DNA from: JANRKF01 sp033763575
GTDB lineage: Bacteria > Pseudomonadota > Alphaproteobacteria > Rickettsiales > SXRF01
DNA: 64,000 nt
Assembly: GCA_033763575.1 (NCBI GenBank)
Contig: JANRKF010000013.1
Coordinates: 62,001-126,000 of the forward strand
Direction of reading: 5' to 3'
Both the position numbers and the translations under genes were made by a program. The notes below the pieces were generated by a model that saw only the letters and a list, made by a program, of their open reading frames with translations, searched no databases and was not told the origin of the DNA. The first letter of the stretch is position 1; each line of letters begins with the position of its first letter. Of this stretch, positions 57,825-64,000 are shown piece by piece.

Positions 57825-58781
57825 ATGATGGCTGAATTTCTTGAAACCCCCGCCCATCCGCTCGCCTACCGCACACAGGAAGGCAGCGGCCCCACGGTGA
57901 TGTTCTGCACCGGCTTCATGTCGGACATGGCGGGCACCAAGGCCGAAACGCTTTCCACCCATTGCGCCGCACGCGGGCAATCCTTCATCCGCTTCGATTA
58001 TTCCGGCCATGGCCAGTCCGGCGGCGATTTCATGGACGGCACCATCGGCCAGTGGAAACGCGATACGCTGGCGGTGCTGGACGAACTAACCGAAGGGCCG
58101 GTGGTGCTGGTGGGCTCCAGCATGGGCGCATGGCTGGCCCTGCTCGCGGCGATGGAAAGGCCCGAACGCATCAAAGCCCTCATCGGCATTTCCGCCGCGC
58201 CGGATTTCACCGAACGGCTGATCTGGCAGAAGCTCGCCGCCGCCCAGCAGCAGGAATTGCTGGAAAAGGGGGTGTTTTACGCGCCATCCTGCTATGGTGA
58301 AGCGCCCTACCCCATCACCCGCAGGCTGATTGAGGAGGCGCGGTCGCACCTGCTTATTACTCCCTCCCCATCCGCCTGCGCGCAAGCGCTGCGGCGGGAC
58401 AAGTTAGGGGGAGGGTCGGGGCTGCGCCCCCCGAAGCCACTGGACATAGGGGGGTGGAGGCATCCACGCTCGGATGGAGAAAATAATGCCCCCCTCCTAA
58501 CCTCCCCCCTACAGGGGGAGGATATTCCCATCCACCTGCTACACGGCACAAGGGATGAGGATGTGCCGGTGGAAATCGCCCATTTGCTGGTTGAAAGGTT
58601 AAAATCGTCATCCTGCGGCCCACAACGTGGGAGCACAGTATCCATGGATTCTGCGCAGCCTTCCGGCTCGCAGAATGACAATACAAGAATACAACTCGCC
58701 CTGATTGAGGGCGGCAACCACCGCTTAAGCGAACCCGAAGATTTGCGCTTGCTTTGCCGTACCGTTTGTGATATTAGTTAA
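57825..58781 (+). CDS. Alpha/beta hydrolase carrying two in-frame repeat insertions
   Basis: A 318-residue serine hydrolase. The N-terminal half is a normal alpha/beta hydrolase: HPLAYRTQEGSGPTVMFCTGFMSD, FIRFDYSGHGQSGGDF and the nucleophile elbow GSSMGAWLALL (Ser near 105). At about residues 179-232 a family C element supplies a Pro/Gly/Arg-rich segment (RRDKLGGGSGLRPPKPLDIG). The catalytic Asp region then resumes (IPIHLLHGTRDEDVPVEIAHLLVERL). A family E element inserts about 261-286 (SSSCGPQRGSTVSMDSAQPSG), followed by IEGGNHRLSEPEDL with the catalytic His. So all three catalytic residues survive. Whether the product folds is untested. Confidence 0.85.
   Translation: MMAEFLETPAHPLAYRTQEGSGPTVMFCTGFMSDMAGTKAETLSTHCAARGQSFIRFDYSGHGQSGGDFMDGTIGQWKRDTLAVLDELTEGPVVLVGSSMGAWLALLAAMERPERIKALIGISAAPDFTERLIWQKLAAAQQQELLEKGVFYAPSCYGEAPYPITRRLIEEARSHLLITPSPSACAQALRRDKLGGGSGLRPPKPLDIGGWRHPRSDGENNAPLLTSPLQGEDIPIHLLHGTRDEDVPVEIAHLLVERLKSSSCGPQRGSTVSMDSAQPSGSQNDNTRIQLALIEGGNHRLSEPEDLRLLCRTVCDIS
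58361..58521 (+). repeat. Family C composite element inside the hydrolase gene
   Basis: About 120 bp of this segment is the near reverse complement of the intergenic element at 41223-41350, ending CTCCCCCCTACAGGGGGAGG. It is read in frame. Confidence 0.88.
58606..58682 (+). repeat. Family E element inside the hydrolase gene
   Basis: CGTCATCCTGCGGCCCACAA to GGCTCGCAGAATGACAAT, with TCCATGGATTCTGCGCAG in the centre. The ends pair as GTCATCCTGCG / CGCAGAATGAC. No other full copy was seen in the window. Confidence 0.7.
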
Positions 58782-58806
58782 CAATATTTTAATATTGTGA
58801 GTTTTT

Positions 58807-59268
58807 ATGATAAAAAATATGTCCAATACCGATACGGTGCTTGATGATGGAGAACTGACGATACTCCACCGACTGGCTAAAATGAATACACCCGATCAAA
58901 TCATTGGTGATGTGTATTGTTATAACATCGGTAACAACGAAGAGGAAGCAAAGCGCTACCAAACGCTTTTTGATACGTTAATCGCGGCTGAAATAATTAC
59001 GGACGTTTTTAAAGCAGGAGTTTATGCTGATGATCCGGAGGTAAAAGACGCGCCTCCTGATCACTATGAAATTCACGTTACAGAACATCAACTACAACAA
59101 ATTGCACACTACATAAAAACATTAGAACTCACTCGTAGCGACCGAACAAATCCGGGCAGGAGAGCAGCTGAAAAGGTCCAGCTTGCAGAACAGAGTGGGC
59201 ACTATCAACGCATCATCGAAAGAAGAGCAGAACAGAACGGTGAGCCATTGCAACCATCTGTGAGTTGA
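58807..59268 (+). CDS. Hypothetical AT-richer orphan protein
   Basis: A 153-residue acidic helical protein, not recognised (ELTILHRLAKMNTPDQIIGDVYCYNIGNNEEEAKRYQTLFDTLIAAEIITDVF; HVTEHQLQQIAHYIKTLELTRSD). ATG 58807 or 58819 could be the start; neither has a strong ribosome site. It lies between the hydrolase and serC with composition unlike either, as with the other orphan genes among core genes. Confidence 0.5.
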   Translation: MIKNMSNTDTVLDDGELTILHRLAKMNTPDQIIGDVYCYNIGNNEEEAKRYQTLFDTLIAAEIITDVFKAGVYADDPEVKDAPPDHYEIHVTEHQLQQIAHYIKTLELTRSDRTNPGRRAAEKVQLAEQSGHYQRIIERRAEQNGEPLQPSVS

Positions 59269-59317
59269 CAATCCGTGGCTAGCAGCTAAAAGTGGCGGCA
59301 ATTTCAACCGCTAACCA

Positions 59318-60511
59318 ATGGCCTGCCTCATGAAACCTACTACCAAACCCAATAATCCCTGTTTTTCCTCCGGCCCATGCGCCAAGCGTCCCGGCTGGAG
59401 CGTCGATGCGCTGAAAGACGCCGCGCTTGGCCGCTCGCACCGCGCTAAAATCGGGAAAAACAAACTCGCCGCAGTCATCGACCAGAGCAAAGCCATCCTC
59501 GGCATGCCGGAAGATTGGGTGCTGGGCATCGTCCCCGCCTCCGACACCGGCGCGATTGAGATGGCCATGTGGTCGCTGCTGGGCAGCCGCGGGGTGGATG
59601 TATTCGCGTGGGAAAGCTTCGGTTCCACCTGGGCATCCGACTGCAAAAAACAACTGAAACTCACCGACCTCAATATTTACGAGGCGGGCTACGGCAAGCT
59701 GCCCGACCTCGGCAAATACAATAAATCGCGTGATGCGATCTTCACCTGGAACGGCACCACCAGCGGCGTGCGCGTGCCCAATGCCGATTGGATTGCCGAC
59801 GACCGCGAAGGCCTCGTCATCTGCGATGCCACCAGCGCCGTCTTCGCCATGAACATCGCATGGAACAAGCTCGACGTGGTGACATGGAGCTGGCAGAAAG
59901 TATTGGGTGGTGAAGGCGCGCACGGCATGATCGCGCTTTCCCCACGCGCCGTAAAACGCCTGGAGGAATACACCCCGGCATGGCCGATGCCCAAAATCTT
60001 CCAACTGACCAAACCTAATAAGGAAGGTGGGGGCGGTAAACTCATCGAGGGTATTTTCAAGGGCGAAACCATCAACACCCCGTCCATGCTCTGCGTGGAA
60101 GATGCGCTGGATGGCCTGAGCTGGGCGGCCTCGGCAGGCGGCATCAGCGGGCTGGTGAAACGCTCGGAAGCCAACCTTGCCGCACTCGCCGCATGGGTGG
60201 AGAAAACCGCGTGGGTGGATTTCCTGGCCGAAGATAAAGCCACCCGCAGCTGCACTTCCATCTGCCTGAAAATCGTCGACCCGGCCTATCAGAAACTCGC
60301 ACCCGACGCGCAAGCCGAGCTTGCCAAGAAACTGGCCTCGCTGCTGGAAAAAGAAGGCGTGGCCTATGATATCGGCGCCTATCGAGACGCACCGGCGGGC
60401 CTGCGTATCTGGGGCGGCGCTACGGTGGAAACCAAGGACATCGAAACCCTCACCCCATGGCTCGACTGGGCATGGGCCGAGGCAAGCGCCGGACTGAGCA
60501 AGGCAGCGTAG
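59318..60511 (+). CDS. serC: Phosphoserine aminotransferase, alphaproteobacterial type
   Basis: A 397-residue PLP enzyme converting 3-phosphohydroxypyruvate to phosphoserine, the step after SerA. The alphaproteobacterial-type signatures are NNPCFSSGPCAKRPGWSVDAL, LGIVPASDTGAIEMAMWSLLG, FAWESFGSTWASDC, FTWNGTTSGVRVPN, LVICDATSAVFAMNIAWNKLDVVTWSWQKVLGGEGAHGMIALSPRAV (PLP Lys in SWQKVLGG) and TINTPSMLCVEDALDGL. ATG 59318 or 59330 (MKPTTK) may be used. It is separated from serA by about 6 kb containing a TA module and envelope genes. Confidence 0.95.
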   Translation: MACLMKPTTKPNNPCFSSGPCAKRPGWSVDALKDAALGRSHRAKIGKNKLAAVIDQSKAILGMPEDWVLGIVPASDTGAIEMAMWSLLGSRGVDVFAWESFGSTWASDCKKQLKLTDLNIYEAGYGKLPDLGKYNKSRDAIFTWNGTTSGVRVPNADWIADDREGLVICDATSAVFAMNIAWNKLDVVTWSWQKVLGGEGAHGMIALSPRAVKRLEEYTPAWPMPKIFQLTKPNKEGGGGKLIEGIFKGETINTPSMLCVEDALDGLSWAASAGGISGLVKRSEANLAALAAWVEKTAWVDFLAEDKATRSCTSICLKIVDPAYQKLAPDAQAELAKKLASLLEKEGVAYDIGAYRDAPAGLRIWGGATVETKDIETLTPWLDWAWAEASAGLSKAA

Positions 60512-60514
60512 ACC

Positions 60515-60796
60515 ATGGGCGCAGATATTCATTCTTATGAATTTATCATGCGCCTGAAGTCGTTACCATGCGTTGAGTCGCTTTATCTGTTTGGTTCGCG
60601 TGCCCGCACCGACCACCGGGAACGTTCGGATATTGACATTGCGGTGAAATTACGCGCCAATACTGCGGAGGATTGGCGCAAGGTCATGGATATCATTGAG
60701 ACTGCGGATACATTGCTTGAGATTGACTGCGTGAATCTGGACGAAGCGGAGGAAGCGCTTCGTCAAAAAATCGAAACGCAGGGAACATCGTTATGA
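60515..60796 (+). CDS. MntA-type minimal nucleotidyltransferase antitoxin
   Basis: A 93-residue nucleotidyltransferase of the MNT type. The signature GSx10DxD is G27-S28 to D39-I-D41 (LFGSRARTDHRERSDIDIAV). In characterised pairs MntA adds AMP groups to a Tyr of the HepT toxin and so neutralises it. The ATG lies three bases after the serC stop, so serC transcription could include it. It overlaps the next gene (ATGA at 60793-60796). Confidence 0.88.
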   Translation: MGADIHSYEFIMRLKSLPCVESLYLFGSRARTDHRERSDIDIAVKLRANTAEDWRKVMDIIETADTLLEIDCVNLDEAEEALRQKIETQGTSL

Positions 60797-61194
60797 ATGA
60801 AATGCTGGCGGCTGCTTTTGAGAATGCAGGCAGTGCTATCGCCCGGTTGGGCGAGGCTCTGGAGCAATCGGCGGGCGCTCCGAGCGGCTCGCTGATGATT
60901 GACGGCACTATCCAGCGATTTGAATTTTCCATTGAAACGACGTGGAAGCTGCTGCGAAAAATCCTGCAAACGGAAAAAGTGGAGGATACTCTCACCCCGA
61001 AGCAGATTATGGTGAAGGCCTATGGCTATGGGCTGATTGATGAGGAGGATGTCTGGCTGGCAATGCTGGATGACCGCAACCTGACATCGCATACCTATCG
61101 GCAGAAGCTCGCCAACGAAATATATGCGCGTATCCAAAAATATCATATTGTCATGCAGTCGACGTTCGACAAGCTGCAAAAAAAATATGGGTGA
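60793..61194 (+). CDS. HepT-like / nucleotidyltransferase substrate-binding protein (HI0074 type)
   Basis: A 133-residue helical-bundle protein of the HI0074/HepT superfamily. RFEFSIETTWKLLRKIL and the R-x4-H-x-Y motif, R95-NLTS-H100-T-Y102, are present; that motif is the RNase centre and AMPylation site of HepT toxins. Coupled translation with the MntA-type gene supports a type VII toxin-antitoxin module. The similarity is closer to the HI0074 substrate-binding branch than to classical HepT, so toxicity is not certain. Confidence 0.85.
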   Translation: MNEMLAAAFENAGSAIARLGEALEQSAGAPSGSLMIDGTIQRFEFSIETTWKLLRKILQTEKVEDTLTPKQIMVKAYGYGLIDEEDVWLAMLDDRNLTSHTYRQKLANEIYARIQKYHIVMQSTFDKLQKKYG

Positions 61195-61215
61195 TTAGTA
61201 AAGGGGCGTAATCCA

Positions 61216-61974
61216 ATGGTCGATTGGCAGCAACGGCATCTTGAAGAAGTCATGTCTGCGGATGATTTTCCGGCCCGTGTGCGTAAATATTTTCTGGAGG
61301 CCATGCTATACACGCTTCGGGAAATGCCCAAAGATGTGCATGAGCAGCGCAGGGTGATGCTGGAGCAAGACGATGGACACTTTCCGGACGGACGGCCAAC
61401 AAACTACCGCACCGCAAAGTTTGCAAATTTACTGGAGCCAGGCTTTGTCAGCTTTCCACGCAGGGCGGAATTCTCCACCTCAACCACCCATCAATGCGGA
61501 TATCCGGAAGGGGGGGTAAGTTATGCAAGTGCCGCTACAATGCATCTCCTCGCTGAACCAGCCGAAAACTATCTTAATGATAGAGGTGGCGGAATCATTA
61601 ATCTTGGTATACGCCTGTCAGGTGATTGGTTGGGAGAGGCAGATTCCGAAAAGCCGGAATATTCCAAGCTCATTGCAAGTTTGCGGCTCGAAAAATTCCT
61701 GCGGCACATAGCAGAAACCGCGGGTTTTATTGAAAAATCCCATAACGTCGTGCCAAGAGGTGAATTTGGGATAGATAGTTTTTATCAGGGCGATGACTGT
61801 CATTGCTCGCTGCAGTTCCATACGAATGATTATGCAAAGCTTGAAGATACGCTAAAAAAAATGATCGCTGAGGTGCAGCCGAAAGTAGAGGCGGAGGCGG
61901 CACAGGACCCCACCCAGCAGGTGCTCTTTAAGCTGGGGATAACCCCGAAGGATGGCGGCCTCAAAATGGAGTAG
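61216..61974 (+). CDS. Hypothetical soluble protein
   Basis: A 252-residue protein, not recognised. The N-terminal part is helical (DDFPARVRKYFLEAMLYTLREMPKDVHEQRRVMLEQ), the middle is rich in Gly and aromatic residues with a His/Cys pair (STTHQCGYPEGGVSYASAATMHLLAEPAEN), and a C-terminal part has DDCHCSLQFHTNDYAKLEDTLKKMIAEV. There is no signal or membrane segment. It lies 21 bp after the HepT-like gene and could share its transcript, but it is not a known partner of such modules. Confidence 0.55.
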   Translation: MVDWQQRHLEEVMSADDFPARVRKYFLEAMLYTLREMPKDVHEQRRVMLEQDDGHFPDGRPTNYRTAKFANLLEPGFVSFPRRAEFSTSTTHQCGYPEGGVSYASAATMHLLAEPAENYLNDRGGGIINLGIRLSGDWLGEADSEKPEYSKLIASLRLEKFLRHIAETAGFIEKSHNVVPRGEFGIDSFYQGDDCHCSLQFHTNDYAKLEDTLKKMIAEVQPKVEAEAAQDPTQQVLFKLGITPKDGGLKME

Positions 61975-62050
61975 CTGCAAATTTCTGCTTGCCATTGCCC
62001 ATAAAGCGTTTCTACATAGGCTCCCCCAATTATCGAACGGAGTAACAACC

Positions 62051-62329
62051 ATGAGCAAGAAACCTAATCGCGTTGGCGGCGTCGCTGTCGATCAACTGAA
62101 ATCCATCATCGGCCGCGTCGAGCGCCTCGAAGAAGAAAAAACCGGCATCAGCGCCGATATCCGCGATGTGTTCGCCGAAGCCAAGGGCAGCGGCTTCGAT
62201 GTGAAAGCCATCCGCCAGATCATCAAGCTGCGCAAACTTGATGCCAGCGAGCTGGAAGAGCAGGAAACCATTCTCGATACCTACCGCCGGGCGCTCGGCA
62301 TGCTGCCGGAACTCGACGAAGCCGCTTAA
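62051..62329 (+). CDS. gapR: GapR-type nucleoid-associated protein (DUF2312)
   Basis: A 92-residue DUF2312 protein. GGVAVDQLKSIIGRVERLEEEKTGISADIRDVFAEAKGSGFDVKAIRQIIKLRKLDASELEEQETILDTYRRALGM covers the whole family. In Caulobacter this protein, GapR, encircles overtwisted DNA ahead of replication and transcription and stimulates topoisomerases. ATG 62051 is at the family N-terminus; the open frame extends 33 codons upstream without support. Its stop overlaps the end of the convergent glycosyltransferase gene by four bases. Confidence 0.94.
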   Translation: MSKKPNRVGGVAVDQLKSIIGRVERLEEEKTGISADIRDVFAEAKGSGFDVKAIRQIIKLRKLDASELEEQETILDTYRRALGMLPELDEAA

Positions 62330-63087
62330 CGCGACGATTCCAGATATTTCGCAACACGGAGGAAACGCCCGAAGGCATAGACCACCGAATAGGCGAAGCC
62401 CCGCCAGCCGCGCATAGCGTAGCCGCGAAAGCAGTATATTTTCACGAAGGCCAGCGGCAATTCGATAAGCAGGCGCAGATGCGGGAGAAGCATTTTTTTG
62501 TGCTGCATGGCCGCCGCCTGTGCGCTGCTGTAGCTGTTGATTTTCTCCACCATATGCGCGAGCGAACGGAAGGAACGGTGCAGCACCGGAAACTCTAATA
62601 TTTGCGTGCCACCCTCTTCCACGATCACCGAATCATGCACCGGGCTATCGGAGAAACGCGCCCATCGCTTGTCATAAAGCCGCAAGCACAGGTTGGTGTA
62701 GGAAAAATGCGATAGCGATTCCTCACCCGGCAGCAAGTCGCGCACCTTCAGGTGAAATCCGGCAAGCGAGGGTGCATCGCCGCTAAAAAGCGCCGCGATC
62801 TCGCTCGCCAGCGCCGGCGTCACCTCCTCATCGGCATCCAGGTTGAGCAACCAATTATTCCTGCACTGCTCCTCGCCAAAGCGTTTTTGCAGGCCATAGC
62901 CGGGCCATGCGTGAAAAATCACCCGCGCACCCAGCCGCTCGCACACCGCCACCGTATCGTCGCTGCTACCGCTATCGATCACGATGATTTCATCGACCCA
63001 GCCCGCCACGCTGCCGATGGTGCGCGCAATCCGGTCGCCTTCATTCCGGGCGATGATAAAACAGGAAATCGGAAGGGATTTAGACAT
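62326..63087 (-). CDS. Glycosyltransferase family 2, WaaE/KdtX-like
   Basis: A 253-residue GT-A fold glycosyltransferase. PISCFIIARNEGDRIARTIGSVAGWVDEIIVIDSGSSDDTVAVCERLGARVIFHAWPGYGLQKRFGEEQCRNNWLLNLDADEEVT carries the nucleotide-sugar site and the DxD metal motif. The C-terminal KIYCFRGYAMRGWRGFAYSVVYAFGRFLRVAKYLE is typical of the LPS-core WaaE/KdtX branch. Overlap with the O-antigen ligase gene (start region 63080-63087) indicates an LPS operon on the minus strand. Confidence 0.93.
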   Translation of the reverse strand: MSKSLPISCFIIARNEGDRIARTIGSVAGWVDEIIVIDSGSSDDTVAVCERLGARVIFHAWPGYGLQKRFGEEQCRNNWLLNLDADEEVTPALASEIAALFSGDAPSLAGFHLKVRDLLPGEESLSHFSYTNLCLRLYDKRWARFSDSPVHDSVIVEEGGTQILEFPVLHRSFRSLAHMVEKINSYSSAQAAAMQHKKMLLPHLRLLIELPLAFVKIYCFRGYAMRGWRGFAYSVVYAFGRFLRVAKYLESSR

Positions 63088-64000
63088 GACTCACCTCTTT
63101 TTGGGCGCGTGTGATGGCAATGGACCAGGCGATCGATTGCCATGCCAGCAGCGCCGGCCAATTAGAGAAGAAACTTTGCGTCGGCACAAGCGGGAAAAAA
63201 TTGATAAGCAGCCCGGCGGCGGCAAAAAAAGTAAGGATACAGCGCTCGCGGGGCGGCGGCATATTGGACTTCACGACCGCCATCACCAAGCTCGTCACCA
63301 GCAATAGCATCAACAGCAGCCCGATGCCCCCATATTCCGAGAGCATTTCCAGATAAATATTATGCGAGTGGGTGCTGCAGAAAATCACCCTCCCTTCATC
63401 CAGCAATGTCGGGCAGGCAAGGCGGAAATTCATCATCCCGACACCGATAATGGGGTGCTCCTGCCATAAAAGAAACGAGGCTTTCCATAACTGGCCGTAA
63501 TCGCTCTGTGAAAATTCCTGCAGGACGAATTCCGTCTCCTGCACACGTTTTTGCACCGACGGCAGCGACTGGTAGGAAACCGCGATCAATGCGGCGAACG
63601 CCACCAGCGACAGTGTGAAGGCCAGCCGCGCCTGCCGGAAGGAAAAGGCCACTCCACCGCCCACCAACACTATGCCAAGGGCCAGGGTGAAGGTCGCCGT
63701 GCGCTCGTTACTCAAAAGCACGACACCGAAACAATAAACCAGCGCCAGCGCCAGAAATGCCAGTCGCTTTTTCTGATGCGCCTTCCACGCACTGTACAAT
63801 AAAATGCCAAACACCGGCATCGCCAGCTTCGCCAAATAGATGCCGATCACGACTTTTTTGAAAGGCCCGGTGAGCCTGTCCTGCTCATAAGGCACCCCGG
63901 CGAGCGAAAATCCCGTGCAATACTGGTAAAGCGCATCGGCACCGGCAAGCAGCAATATACCCAACATGACCGCCGCAATCTTGCGCAGCTCCTCGTGATA
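63080..64000 (-). CDS. O-antigen ligase family protein, 5' truncated at the window edge
   Basis: At least 306 residues of a polytopic membrane protein of the O-antigen ligase/polymerase (Wzy_C) family. The frame is open to base 64000 (YHEELRKIAAV before the first visible Met), so the start lies outside. Diagnostic is the large periplasmic loop and following helices: SLLWQEHPIIGVGMMNFRL, FCSTHSHNIYLEMLSEYGGIGLLLMLLLVTSLV (the H-S-H-N-x-Y-L motif). It joins O-polysaccharide to lipid A-core in the periplasm. It is co-transcribed with the WaaE-like gene downstream. Confidence 0.92.
   Translation of the reverse strand, partial: YHEELRKIAAVMLGILLLAGADALYQYCTGFSLAGVPYEQDRLTGPFKKVVIGIYLAKLAMPVFGILLYSAWKAHQKKRLAFLALALVYCFGVVLLSNERTATFTLALGIVLVGGGVAFSFRQARLAFTLSLVAFAALIAVSYQSLPSVQKRVQETEFVLQEFSQSDYGQLWKASFLLWQEHPIIGVGMMNFRLACPTLLDEGRVIFCSTHSHNIYLEMLSEYGGIGLLLMLLLVTSLVMAVVKSNMPPPRERCILTFFAAAGLLINFFPLVPTQSFFSNWPALLAWQSIAWSIAITRAQKEVSHV

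Noticed and set aside
59279..60532. Minus-strand open frame of 417 codons opposite serC
   Set aside because: Shadow of serC, which matches its family over the full length.

Overview
The window looks like a chromosomal segment of an alphaproteobacterium with about 55-60% GC. The grounds are a gene-transfer-agent (GTA) type structural cluster with DUF2460, DUF2163, NlpC/P60 and TIM-barrel genes in the canonical order, together with an FYDLN-acid protein, GapR/DUF2312, a PAS_5-type protein, a phasin, the alphaproteobacterial type of SerC, and LPS/O-antigen genes. The genus cannot be fixed from the sequence alone. No rRNA, tRNA or CRISPR was seen.

Region 1 (1-23.3 kb) is a GTA/prophage-remnant structural cluster on the + strand: major capsid protein (5' end outside the window), a small virion-type protein, head-tail connector (gp6), head closure (gp7), tail terminator DUF3168 (gp8), distal tail DUF2460 (gp12), hub DUF2163 (gp13), NlpC/P60 (gp14), TIM-barrel host-specificity protein (gp15), DUF2793, a small membrane protein and a GH24 endolysin. 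The expected major tail protein, gp10 and full-length tape measure are absent. Their place is taken by four large unrecognised genes (8.0-14.0 kb). Further intrusions are a three-Cys-motif/TcmP pair flanked by 36-bp direct repeats, three minus-strand orphans, a DUF5678-like/retropepsin pair, and a duplicated 5' fragment of the DUF2163 gene.

Region 2 (23.3-29.3 kb) has two more large orphan genes (468 and 975 aa, the latter with an EF-hand loop), plus rpsU and ssb. Several orphan genes of regions 1 and 2 share an upstream architecture with TGTCACA/TGTAAC boxes ahead of a GCTATAWT box.

Region 3 (29.3-64 kb) is core chromosome: holB-metG-tatD-MBL hydrolase; an aroA-cmk fusion joined through a heptanucleotide tandem repeat; FYDLN protein; grpE; ftsX-ydcF-plsC; rph-rdgB; dsbD with a periplasmic redoxin; an isolated prepilin; PAS protein; a D,D-carboxypeptidase; phasin; infC; serA; GST; a soluble receptor-like signalling protein; OmpW; glycosyltransferases; serC; gapR; O-antigen ligase. 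Three toxin-antitoxin modules (ParD-like/RelE-like, YefM/YoeB, MntA/HepT) and several AT-richer orphan genes sit between the core genes.

A notable property of the whole window is a load of short palindromic repeat families, called A-F in the entries: A = CCCCGC..GCGGGGTCTGG hairpins; B = ATTCCCGC..GCGGGAAT; C = CTCCCCC..GGGGGAG; D = GTCATTGCGAGGAGG type; E = a GTCAT..ATGAC element containing TCCATGGATTCTG; F = the CAACCA-rich tract. Most are intergenic, but copies lie in frame inside the endolysin, gp14, metG and an alpha/beta hydrolase, and a separate 7-bp repeat forms the AroA-Cmk linker.
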